Assembly: GCA_006384855.1 (NCBI GenBank)
Contig: VCJN01000574.1
Location: forward strand, 72,001 to 136,000
Length of the DNA: 64,000 nucleotides
Direction: 5' to 3'
DNA from: Tetraselmis striata
Lineage: Eukaryota > Chlorophyta > Chlorodendrophyceae > Chlorodendrales > Chlorodendraceae
Both the position numbers and the translations under genes were made by a program. This document shows, in pieces, positions 42,758 through 53,978 of the stretch. The notes under the pieces are model-generated. The model was not told where the DNA came from. It saw nothing but the letters and a program-made list of their open reading frames with translations, and searched no databases. Within the stretch, counting starts at the first letter, position 1, and every line of letters starts with the position of its first letter.

Positions 42758-44090
42758 TTAACGGTGGGTAGGCGTGCGGGGTTTGTGGGAGGTACTAGGG
42801 TTGGACATGGCAGGTTTGAGGGACTGTCGGGATATGCAGAGGAGAGTATGTAGCCATCCGATTGAGTGTCTTTGGAGTTTTCTACAGAGGCGGATTGCAG
42901 CGGCGTTGGGAGGCGGAGGGGGTTTGTCCGGGGGTCGCTTATTGGGGCGGAGGACCGTGAGGCTATGGATGGTTTCGAGTGTGAGTTTATGCATGGTGCC
43001 GCTGCAGCCGAGGGTCACGGGGATGATTGCGATCGGACATTGCCAGCCTTGTTGATGTAGGGCGCTCACCATGTGTTGGTTTTTTCGCTGATGAGAGCGT
43101 GTACGGTGGCATGATTGAGATCAGTGCAGTATTTGAATTCGTTTATCTGTATTTTTGGACTGCTCTGGGATCGCTGCTGGGGGACATGGTTTCGGTGGCC
43201 GGGTCCCAGTCGAATCCGACGATGCGTACTGCGTCCGGCTTGCCGTGTTTAGGGCGGAGGTGGGGGATAGCATGGTGGTGGGGAGCATGGTGGGTGATTG
43301 GGCGGCGCTGGGACCATCGGTTGCCCCTTCTTGGGTGTCCACTAGGGGATTGGGGATGTTGATGCGCGGGACTTTGTGTTTGATTCTGTCGGTTAGGTCG
43401 GAGATCAGGATGTCTCTGTTGGGGGAGGAGAAGTCAGCCACAGGTTTGTTGCTCGCGTCCATGGATAGTACATGCGAGCGACCGCCGTTCAGGACTTCCA
43501 GCTCGTTGAGGAGGAGTTTAAGCATGCTGTCGTGTCGGTCTGTCTTAAGGCAGGCCATAGAGAGGCAACTGCCTGCCATGTGGCCGTTGTTGAAATGCTG
43601 TCCGCATTTCCCGCATGTGAAGGACGGCGGGCCTTTGCGTCTCACTCGGCTTGAGTGTGTTCCCCACATGAATTCCAGCCTGTGGATTCTTCCCGAGGTG
43701 GTGATGTCCGTGGGGGTCGTGACGAGGTCCGGCATTACACTTGTGGCCAACGCTTGGTCTATGAAGTGGGAGTGCAGGGTTTCGTGGCAGGTGTCGAAGC
43801 CAACTGCAGCCTTTGCGTGTTTCCGGAGGGCGGCTTTCATGTTGTGGGCGGGGTGTGAGTGGTGGTCGGCGCGCCTTGGCATGTGTTAAGCAACACGTCA
43901 CCGGCTTGTTCGGGAGTTGCGCCTACGGTTACGATAGTGTCAGGTGGAATTGTCCGTTGGCTACGTCGCCGGTGGTGGTGTCGGCTTGTTCGTTGCCTTC
44001 GACCCCAATATGGGCTTTGACTTCCTGGAGGATGGTTCGGAGTCCCAAATCCGGTCGGTGTCGGAGTTAGCGTACTATGTGTTCGAGTAG
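42758..44090 (-). pseudogene. LINE remnant with RNase H end, Zn-knuckle-like box and C-terminus
   Basis: From right to left: ILQEVKAHIGVEGNEQADT (about 44045-43985) matches the final RNase H motif (V-AH-G--GNE-AD). A stop or frame change follows. Then in a 253-codon frame (43882-43121) come HETLHSHFIDQALATSVMPD, FTCGKCGQHFNNGHMAGSC (C-x2-C-x6-H-x4-C-like), KTDRHDSMLKLLL and ADFSSPNRDILISDLT. After another shift comes IIPVTLGCSGTMHKLTLETI (about 43020-42955), the closing block seen in algal LINE polyproteins. The reading order is that of an RNase H-bearing LINE C-terminal half. It is independent of copies A-D and inactivated by at least two frameshifts. It lies directly downstream of the second YR element. 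Confidence 0.65.
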
Positions 44091-44199
44091 TATTTTGTGA
44101 GCGTGACGTCTTAAGGTGAAGGGAACATCACCGGCCGGTACATCATGCATCCTAGTAGGTGAAGGGAGACGGCGCTATATGAGAGGATGTGCTTCGGAA

Positions 44200-46090
44200 G
44201 GTCAGACTCGAGTGCCACCGATATGGCGTCCGGTTTGCTCCGTTGCGAAGCCTGTGTGAGCTCTAGGAAGTGCCCGGGGGGGGGGGGGGGGGGGGGGGGG
44301 GCGCACCGACAAGACGAGCGCCCGCAGAGAGCCAGTCCGACATTGTGGCAGCAGTCCAAGATTTGGAATGCTCGCTTGGGGTTTTCGCCCTGAAGTTTGT
44401 TTCGGCCAAGGCATCAGGGGCCATGGGGGCAGACTGTACGTGTCGATGAAGTGGTAGAGTTGTAACGACTTCGTCCCTATATGCCCCCGCTCACCAATCC
44501 AAGCAACGTACCGGACGACAGTAGCAGTGGTCGCCTCCAGCGGGCTGATGTTCTCGGTGTCGTGGCAGAACTCCGCGAATTGAGACAGTTTGCCGGCGTA
44601 GCTCCTGAGCGTCTGAGGGGTGAGGGAGCTAGAGAGTAGGTCGAGGGTCAGCTGTCCCAGCCCGTTGGAGCCGAACGCCTCTTGTAAGCGAGACCGGAGT
44701 GAAGCAGCCAAGGGGCGACAGCTTCGGGCTCGTCAATTACGTAAGTGCGGCGCTTGGCCGACAGAGTACCATGGGGGCGGTTCATTTTAGCAAAATACTC
44801 GGCGGCAGCGGTTAGGTTCCCGGCGGTTGGCCGGTAGTTGCTGGACGGGTTTGCAACAGCATTAGTACGGGTTTGCGGGGCAAAATTCAGGTAGGAGGGC
44901 CGGCCCGTGCGCCCGTCGCGCTTGTAGCGCCTGTCACGCGCGTAACATGAATGCGCGAAAGATGGTCGTTGCAAACCAGTTGTAACACGTAGCATAACAA
45001 CCGCTGGACGCAGCGATGAGATGGTACGGGAGGCGGATTGTTGAGCCGCCATGTTCAGGCGTGCGGTTGGGTGAGCCGCGCTTGGCTGTAGCTGTAAGAA
45101 GCGCCGCTCCTAGGAAGTTCTAAATGAAGTATGTGAGGTGGGGGGGGAGGGTTCCGGTCCGGACACAAGACGCTCATACCGCCGTTGAGTTGCTAGGGTT
45201 CGCCGTGCGGCGGTCACCGAAAGGTGGCCTCGCAAAGCGCCAGCAGCTTAAACGAAAGGCGCCCCACACCGTCAAATGTGCTCACCTTTGCGGCCAGGCC
45301 CGCGACTGCCGCCACGCCCACGTCCACGCCCCCGTTTTGCAGCCGTTGCCGCCACCCGAGCAGTAGCGGTAGCTTTTGCGCTGCTGGCAGCAGTCGCCTC
45401 GAACATGCGACGCTTACCAGGTCCTCGAAAACCGCAGAGCCCAGATGTTCGGCGACAGGATGAAAATGCTGGGCTCGCACTACGTCTAGAACACCTTGGT
45501 CACCGTACACACGTTTGACCTCAAAACGCCTTTTCGATGGCCTCGGAGTGATTCGGAGCGCGCGCGAGGTAGGGGGTGAAGTCTTGATTGGCAGCGGGAA
45601 CGTAGGGTAGCAGCTCTTCGAGAGCTATGCAGAGTGCGGCCATGTGGGCTACAAAACACGACATCCAAAGACACTTCTCCCGGCCGGCAGGCGCCGGTCG
45701 TCATGTTTGAGGTACTCGTTCGTCAGGTTGGTGCTCAGGGGGAAAGCCCTGGCACTCGGCTGACCGGTCGAACGGCCTCGTAACCAGACACTGCTCGCTG
45801 CAATAGCTCTGGCACCGCGAGGTAGGTGTCCTCGTCCCTCACGGATTTTGATCCGATACGGCCGCTCTGGGCTAGCTCTACCAAGTCGGACGCTCTGCGG
45901 CTCCCCCGCAGCTTGTCGGCTGTCCCGTGATACGATGCCGGGAACCATAGCCATGTACTCTGTCTCCATCAAAAACACGGTCACGAGCCGTCAATAGAGC
46001 TAATGTTGTTGCAAGCTCCCGCAACAATGCAGAATAGGCCTTCATGCATGTAACGGTTCGAGCGTCGGCCCAACGACGGTTCTTCTCCAT
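44200..46090 (-). pseudogene. Second DIRS-like element: gag and N-terminal recombinase, frameshifted
   Basis: Reading leftwards: MEKNRRWADARTVTCMKAYS and LATTLALLTARDRVF (46090-45970), YMAMVPGIVSRD (about 45955), an alanine-rich segment ending KRGRGRGRGGSRGPGRKGEH (about 45350-45290). After a gap come STPEAV-type linker and LRSRLQEAFGSNGLGQLTLD, LRSYAGKLSQFAEFCHDTEN and VVRYVAWIGERGHIGTKSLQ (44711-44450). The last block aligns with the core-binding domain of the recombinase at 25.3 kb. The catalytic domain is missing and a G25 run (44277-44301) lies near the break. Reverse transcriptase is absent here too. Terminal repeats were not found. Confidence 0.6.
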
Positions 46091-48049
46091 CTGACATGAT
46101 GACGCACAGACGTACGGATGAGAGGTTCACACACGGGTGGTGAGCTGGGCTTGGTCTTGAACAACCTGGGGTGACCTTGCTCGCAACAGGTTGCGAGACA
46201 GTTAATCGCTGCGTGTCACGCAAAGCCACTGGAATATGGCAGGCTCGGCTGTTTTGGCTGCTTTTATGTCTACTCGTGTTGCACCCAAAAAGGGCGCAAC
46301 GACATGTACTTAGTAACCCGTACCATTGAGCAGCACATTAGCTGGAAAAGCGGTCATTAGGGAAAGGAGGAAACCCCATAAACAAATTTAGAACACAATA
46401 GTCACTCGTTGTACCACTGAGCGCCCTGGTCAACGTAACTTCCCGGGTACGATGGTCGGATCGAGCAGGAACTTATAATATGCAAACATGGCACACTTAG
46501 TTATGGTACTCACTCTGACTGTATCGTAGAGTCAGATATATCTCGTACTCATATATCTCAGAATTGTCACACGCGCAGCGGCGCCGCCGGCTTCCCCACA
46601 GGCAGCCTGCCAACCCCGGTAGGACAACCCGGCTTCTACGGGTTTTTGCGGTGGTCTACCAGTAAGCAGCCGTGGCATTAAGTACAAAGTCGCCAGCCAA
46701 CCTGCTGAGTTCCGCCGTCACCTGTCGCGCACACGGCGGGGGCTGTTGCAGCGGGTCTCGGCTTGCGTGCATGGTACCCTGGGCGGCATTCTCTCTGCCG
46801 GTGTGCAGATGGCCAAGTCTGATGCGTGTGCTCGTGCCCACTCTGTGTCTTCTCATGTTACTGCTTCCACCCCGCAGTCGCTGTAGAGGACCTTTCTGAT
46901 TGCCTTTTATTTTGGTGATTTCCGATATCGCCTTCTGCTGCTAGCTCATGTAAATAATTAAGTACAAAGTTTACCAGGCTGTGCCGTGGATACTAACCGG
47001 CAGCAGGCGGTGGCGCGATACTCTGGACGAGTCCGAAATACCCATGACATCAAATCTGTGACGTCACAGATTGGCTGCCAATATTGTCTCAGATTCGCAA
47101 GATGCTGGCTCATCTGCGATCTGTAGTGACGATTTTTCATCTAGGGTAGCCCTATATATTTTAATAGTGATAGATAATCACAGATTCATTCCGGGTCGTC
47201 TTTGATGATGACATAGCGACTATATGTGATCTGTAATCTATTCGAATACGGGCTCAAGAAGCCGCTACGACTGGTAGTCTCTATGGTTACCTCCCCGGTA
47301 CGAGTACCTACTACTCGTCCGCTGGTATGGGATTGATCCCTGTCAGATCGTCGTCCACAACCGGTTGTTTAAAATGCAGCACAGGCGACGTGCCCCGGCC
47401 GGAGGGGCCGGCGGATTACTCGGTCCGGCATTCCGGCACTACAGTCGCAACATGTGCAGCGCAGTACCTGATCGTACGTGTAACGTGTAGTCGCTATTCA
47501 GGTGTACGCGTATCTCATAGTAGCGCTAGTAAGCAGGATAAATATAGTCGCTATGGGCGCCCGATCGTCCAGAATAATCCGAAGGGGCGAAGCGGGGGCG
47601 AAGGGGGGCGAAGCGGGGGCGAAAGGGGGGGGAAGGAGGGGGGGAAACATTAATTACATCGGATGTACTTCTACGAGTACATGATCTACTGCTGCCCATC
47701 CGCCTGCGCGGCTACTCTAGTATGGTACTGTACTGCACTCGCTACGAGTACCAGTATTGGTACCGGTCAGCGCGCTGAGTAGGCGGGCGGCTAGGGACAG
47801 GTACAGGTACCCGCCAGCCGTCGGCCCGTCATCGTCAGACTCCATCGTCACCAGTCCCGACGCGTCCAGCCGCCTGCCATGCGTGTCACCAACTACCTCC
47901 AGGAACTGCCAACGACAAACCAACAATCAATAGTTGGTACGGGCCTAGGGGGAGTGGGCGATCATCGTCCACTGTGGCAACCGTAAGGTACGGGATCGTG
48001 GCGCCTCACCTGTAGCTGGATTCGTCCTGCCCGCTGAGGCGACGAGGTC
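46091..48049. other. Spacer with dispersed repeats and purine-rich arrays
   Basis: About 46880-46960 is an inverted copy of 55500-55582. TAGCGACTAT-type words occur at 47214, 47488 and 47545. A purine-rich array of GAAGCGGGGGC/GAAGGGGGGC units spans about 47578-47645. No gene supported, though a short basic open frame (46656-46856 -) is present. Confidence 0.5.
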
Positions 48050-48393
48050 TCAGTTCGCCCGCTTTCCATGCTCGGACTTGTGGCACTTGATCAGAAAACC
48101 GTGAAGGCACCCCTCCTCGTGTCTCCTGAGCTTGATGCCGGGAGGCTTTAGGCAGACGCACGGAAGTTTCGTGTTGTTCAGTGCCGGTTTCCTTGCGAGC
48201 CCGTGGATGTGTTTAGTCAGCTCCTCGGGTGTGTCGAGCTTGGTGTTTCTCTTGAACCAGTCAGGATACTGCCGCTGCCACGTCTGCAACAGCTCGGGCC
48301 CAACGGCGAGGCCAACAGTGGTGTCTGCAGAGCGAGGGCATGATAGTTCGAGGCCGACAGCGCACGTCAGTCTCGGGTACAGGTCATATAGAG

Positions 48394-48425
<32 letters not shown>

Positions 48426-48784
48426 CTTGCGATGGGTTCAAGTAATCGGCTGACGATGAGGACTAACCGCGCTCGCACCCACATCCCCACACGTGTCGAT
48501 TTTTCGCAGGCAGCGTAGTCGAGGGCGGGCGGGGGTGATAGTACATTCTGCACGTGAGAGGCGATCTGAATTACTAGGGCGGAGGCGGAAAGCGGCGGGG
48601 ATCGTGGCAATTGTAGGGCGGCGTTCCTGACAAGTAGGCGTAGTGGGTGCATGTAATGACTCAATGCCCGCGGGGAGAGCTGGTATGTTTGGGAGGTGCG
48701 GGGACAGGGGTTGGTGGGCCGGCCGTAGAGAGCTATATATGGCAACGGGACGCTGAGCATACCCCTATAGTGTAGTTGATACAC
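48050..48784 (-). CDS. Unrecognised 244-codon open frame with poly-Gly insert
   Basis: The frame is open from 48784 to a stop at 48050 and includes LRLLVRNAALQLPRSPPLSA, LLQTWQRQ, WFKRNTKLDTPEELTKHIHG and a Cys/His/Lys end (CVCLKPPGIKLRRHEEGCLH). A 31-nt C-run (48394-48424) encodes an in-frame poly-Gly stretch on this strand that splits the frame into two halves. The right-hand half from WFKRNTKLD on looks most protein-like. There are no neighbours to suggest a role. A mobile-element protein fragment is the most likely explanation. Confidence 0.35.
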
Positions 48785-49095
48785 AAACGGTCGTCATGCA
48801 CTGCTATGGTATACATATGTGGATCATTCTGTACGACTATGGAGGTTGTGAGTGCAGGGTTATACATACATTGTGCCACTACCCAGAATCACTACTTGCT
48901 GGGTACCGTGTTCAGAAGAGGAACGGTACTGGCACTCACCAGCACCAACCAGTGTAGCGGCACGTAGCGGTGCCTGCATGGCGGTGCTCTCGGCGAGCTG
49001 GGCTGGCAGTGAGCTTGGATGGACTTGTGAGGAAGCACCTGAGTAGGAATTAAGGGTATGCGTGAGTGTAGTTTAACCATGCAAGACTGAATGAT
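48785..49095. other. Short spacer, 3' flank of the transposase-like gene
   Basis: Should include the 3' untranslated region of the minus-strand gene ending at 49096. Nothing else seen. Confidence 0.45.
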
Positions 49096-52000
49096 TTAAA
49101 GATTACGCCATGTCCGGTTGACACGCAGCAGGTGCATAATCATCCGTAAAGATGTGTCAATGGGGAGGGCGTCACCAGTGGAAACAAGAGCCATCACCCG
49201 TTGGGCAGGGCGGAGGAGCTCAGCGGTGTTCTGGTTCAGGATCGACACAGCTGGCGGTAGTGGTGTTGACGCTTGTACGGCAGCCACGCTCTGTGTGGGC
49301 AGAGCGCCTAGAGTTGACAACGCACTGGATGCAGCCCCTGAGCAGCAGATGTGTGTACTTTATTTACTTTGCCGACAAAGGTGATCATACAACATGCAAT
49401 TATATGTCGCAGATCCAGCACGCACCTTCCCCATGAAACAACTTGCGCCTTTTCGCTTGCTGAGAAGAAGCCGCAATCTTGGGCCTCTTCATCGGCTGCG
49501 AGTACTCCGCACCAAATGCCTCCGTTGTACATTGCGCAGCGGCACGTTCCTCGTGGCGCGAATACCGATGGGGGTTGACCAATGGCAGTCCCATCTCGGC
49601 GCACAGATTATTTGCGTCATCAATGATGTGCCTGAAACAATGCAATCACTGATTACTTCCCATGCGATGGCACCCTCCCCCAATCGCCTGATTTAAAATA
49701 TACTGAACGCACGGTTATCGTTAATCACGGCGGCACTTACATGTTATTGTCTTCCCACTGTTGTATTCCCTTGATCCCAAGCTTCACAAATTTTCTGCCA
49801 TTGCAATTGACTGCCTTGTCAAGAGCCAACAAGTCCAACCTTTCCCAAGTCATCGCATTCGAACACGCAGTCTCCAGCCCCATAAAGGCAGTCTCGCAGG
49901 TGTTGGTGTTGCCAATCACGACAAAAATCTACGGCGAGGAAAGGGTCCAATGACAGAGAGCAAGGGAGGGTGTGATAAGGTACGGATGGAGGTTGGTGGG
50001 GTGCATCATCATGTAGGTGATAACATGCAGCATTCCAGAGCATAATGCGCAAAGTCTTACCGGAAGTTTAGTCATTTTATCAAGGCCGATCTGTTCCCAA
50101 CGCTGAAGTCGAGGATGAGTGACAAGGTATTTGACTCCTGCAATTGCGCGGTCAAATGCGTCCTTTGTATCCTACATGTGGTAGGGTGAGCAAACCAATA
50201 GTCAGTTTCGTGTACCGTATGCAATAATTACTTATTATAATAAATGTATCTATATGGAGTAAGGATTCGGTGTTACATACTATCTGTTGCAATCCACCAA
50301 TTGGGATCTAAAATGCGCATGAGGGAATAACGCACCTTTCCAAAAAGCTTCCTCCCTGTGGTGTCCACTACATTTTCGTACTTGCGGTAGAGCTCCACAA
50401 GCCTCGCTGCCATCACCTCAGGGTGGCGGTAATCCCTTGGAAGGCTGTCCTTGAAGATTGTGTAAAACTTCCGGCCTTTGCTGGGGTCCTTCAGATCAGC
50501 CAGCTCTTGCTTTGTGATGCAGTCGTTCTTGCCAAAACATTTCTGGTCGCATGGGTAAGCAGCAAGGGGCATGGCAAGCATCATTAGCGAGGAGAATAAT
50601 GTGGCACAAAGAATACATACTAAAGGACACAGCGGTGAGGACAAGTGGTGACTATGAGGTGTTCAGTACCGCTCGGAGGCAAACCCACCGTAGAGCCATT
50701 AGCAAGTTTAAATTTTGCTTTAGGCGGCAGTCCCCCAGGCCGAAGCAAGCGCACTTCTACCAACTTCTGAAAGATGGCATTATACTCCAAGAAGCATTCA
50801 GTTAGCTCCACGCAGAAGCTCCCATACTGGTCGCAGAAATTGTTTGTTGTTGATGATATTCTGCGGTCAAAGTGGCCTTGGTCCTGGAAAAAACAGGTCG
50901 AGATGAGCAGTTAATGCTCTTTATCAACAGAATAAAAGCATATTCTATGCGCACGAGCAGCGGTCGGGTTCATAAGTAGTGGCCAAGCTCTCTGGGATAC
51001 CTGTCCCATTAAGTCAACTTGTCCGGCTTTCTTGAGTAGTTCAGCACCCTTTGGCATATTGTCAATGTAGCCAACCAGAAACGCAGCGCCATCCCGGCTG
51101 ACGACCTTCGTCAATGCCGTTGCAATGGCACTAGGGCGAGGGGCAAGGGGGATGATAGTCAATGATAATACAAATATATAGCACATGTTGTCCCAGATAC
51201 CTGGTAGCAGGAGACCATGCATGAAAACACATACATATGCTGCACATATAGCACGCACAGTATATGGCACACAGTAAACATGGGAGAAGTAGGAGCTCAC
51301 TCGATGGCTTGTGTGGGTACAACTCCTTCCCACAGAATCACCCCTAGGCCATTGGTAATGACCACGCCAATCCCCTTCTTGCCATTGTTTAGCTTATATA
51401 CTGAGCCCCAAGAAAGGGACCAATCGATGCAAAATACCATCTCTCCTTGCCGCGGCTTGTCAGCGCTTGTCCTGTGAGCCATGACAAGCTCGGCAATGAG
51501 GTGGCGCTTCTTCACATTGAGACCTTGCTCCCACCGGCTGAGCAAGGTATCTGCAGAAAGGGACTATGCACACAATCCAGAATGAATGAAGGGTGTTAGC
51601 ATTAGCATAGAGATTACATGCTAATATGTGACGATTCTACAGTGTTGTATGCTTACCGCACAAAATGTAGACTTGAGGATATTGTCATCAAGCGGAAACG
51701 GCCTGACACCAATTGCAGCCTGGGTGCCCTGCCAGTTCATACAACATCTCCAGGTCAGATGCGCCACCAGAAGTCTCTACCACATGCTTGACACCCATAT
51801 ATATACCAAGGCGCACAGCGCATAATAACTAAACCTCTTAGAAACACACAGCAATCATGCGCATCATAGCTTACATAATGCGAGGGCGCGAGGGTATAGG
51901 CGGGAGCATACCTCTTTTGCATACACCTCTGTCTTGTACTCTGAGTAGTATGCGCGGACTGTCTCCTTGTACCATGTGGAGCTTGCATTGAGATGGGCAG

Positions 52001-53978
52001 CAACCACATTTGCAGCACCAGCGCTAGTGTTCCTCATAATCGACTCAACGAAGTCCTCCAAGGCGCTTGAGATGTGGATGTGAGCAGTGACTTGATGGGG
52101 TCTGCACGACGTTCCGTTGGGGGGGCGGGGGGGGGGGGGGGGGGGGAGATGAAATCCCAAATCTCCTGCTAGATATGGCAACTTGGACAAAGATGGCACG
52201 GGTGCAATTGATAGACATCGGAAAAGCAACGCTCACCTGCAAGGGTATGCTGCCAACTGCTGGTGGTAGTCTAGCGCCCCGAGTGTCTCGGCACATAACA
52301 TGGGGCGTGTTGAGTTGCAGTGCATGCATTTCAACATTGGTGATACCGCGTAATCTATCCGGCCGTCCGGCCGGACAATCTGGTATAAGCCACGGCGGTC
52401 TGTCAACATATTGCTGTATAAGTCCTGCATATCCACACAGCGTAGAGGCAACACAATTTGCGTGTGTAAGTGTTTCCAATCAGCATACGAATAACGCATG
52501 GCTATTTTACAAAAGACATCCTATTGAGATCCTTACCATGTCGAGTGATGAACACTGCATTCGTTGCATACTGTGCACATGTTGGCCGTGTTGCCTATCG
52601 GAGCAAGCCTTGCACCATCCCAGGGCATTTGCTTCCGAAATACCTGCAATTCACATATGGACAAAGTTTGTTAGCAATGCATATGACTGTGGGTAAGGTT
52701 TGACCTTCATGATGCACACCAGACTACTCAAGTACATAGCATGGCATTACCTTTCACCAATGAGAAGTCTGCAATGTACAAGTTGATGGGAGTAGGTCCG
52801 GACGTCATGAGAAACGCTGTTGGGGTAACTTCAGCTCCATAGCCATCCGAGCGCGAGAATTGTAGTGATGGAATGGTGTGTGCTGGCGCTACACCCTCTC
52901 GCACAGCATCTATGGCCTTTAGCATGCATGCTCTGTAGTGGGGGGAGGGGGCAGAGACACCAATGCATATAATGAGCGCAAAGCACTGCAACACACTCCC
53001 AGTGTCACGTGAAACACTGGCGAAGAGAGGATGTGCGGGAATAAGGGAGGGGGGGGGGTACACCTTGTCATTTCCTCGTCCAGTTGATCGACCTTCCTTG
53101 CTTGCTGCGGGCAGAGTCTTCTCGACGAACTTGAGGGGCGGTGAGCTTCGCGCCACGGGCGGGCTTCGGCGCTTGCAACAACGGTGTTTGGTTTTGCTGT
53201 GCCTCTGTGGCGTCCGAGTCAATTGCGATGGAGAGAAGTGCATGTGTGGCCGACGCGAAAGACGCGACGTCTGCACTTGCAAGGGGACAACCAGACAGTA
53301 AGTGGCCACAGTTGGCCTTATCGTTACCTCAGCCTAGCGCAGAAAACAACCATTCGCCAACCGCCTAGCGAACACACAAGCGACGGCGTGCTGGGCGCGG
53401 ATGAAGGGCAGCGGCGGCGGCACCTTGTTGCTGCCGCCGAGAAGGTTTGGCTGATAATTGAGCGGGTTGGGTTGCGGAAGAGTTGGGGCTTGAGGTGCCG
53501 CAGGTAGTAGTTGGGATCGGATATCGCGAAGACCACTTGGCTCGCGTTTTACGGGGCCACTGCCCAGTTGAGACTGCGCAAACGCGGGCATCGTCAGGGA
53601 CATATGTCGCCAGTCGACGATACACCCAACAACGTACTATAGATGCACAAGTCCCAATCGGGGCAGTGATCCCGTTCAGTGATAAATGACTCACCTGTTT
53701 CTTTGGAGCAGGGGCTTTCCGTCGAACGATACAAGCCGTTTGACCAGGGAGGGGGTTTGTGATGTGTTCACACTTTTTTTTGAACGGGCCCCCGCCCCCG
53801 CTCGTTCGAAGTCGCACCTCTTGCACCTTGCGAGCGGCTTACCATCGGTAGCACCCGCCGAGGCGCTGCCGCTCTCGACCGTCATGGCGTCCTTGGGAAG
53901 CACTGCTTGCTTGGGTGGCTTCTTTCGCTTGTTGCGTCGACAGTGCGCTTTGAAGCTGTTTTTCCCCTTTTTCGGCAT
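49096..53978 (-). CDS. Intron-rich, transposase-derived gene, ~17 exons, ~870-890 aa
   Basis: Exons from right to left: 53978-53843, 53573-53424, 53196-53064, 52932-52751, 52643-52537, 52424-52347, a small uncertain exon from 52236, 52101-51912, 51719-51657, 51563-51301, 51130-51001, 50883-50689, 50542-50336, 50162-50061, 49928-49741, 49631-49426 and 49337-49096. Apart from the uncertain exon, every donor is GT, every acceptor AG, and phases agree. The start MPKKGKNSFKAHCRRN is basic and Ser/Pro-rich linkers follow. The core has an RNase H-like layout: FCIDWSLSWGSVY (first Asp), FLVGYIDNMPKGAEL (second Asp), DQGHFDRRISST, ELTECFLEYNA, LVELYRKYENVVDTTGR and VIGNTNTCETAFMGLE (possible Glu), then LDLLALDKAV. 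This resembles the DDE-like proteins with a GTNS-E-G box widespread in fungi and protists. Many introns and an unbroken frame argue for a domesticated host gene. Family assignment is by motif memory only. Confidence 0.6.

Noticed and set aside
43155-43889. 244-codon plus-strand open frame
   Set aside because: It is the antisense shadow of the LINE C-terminal frame, which carries the recognisable Cys/His and RNase H context on the minus strand.
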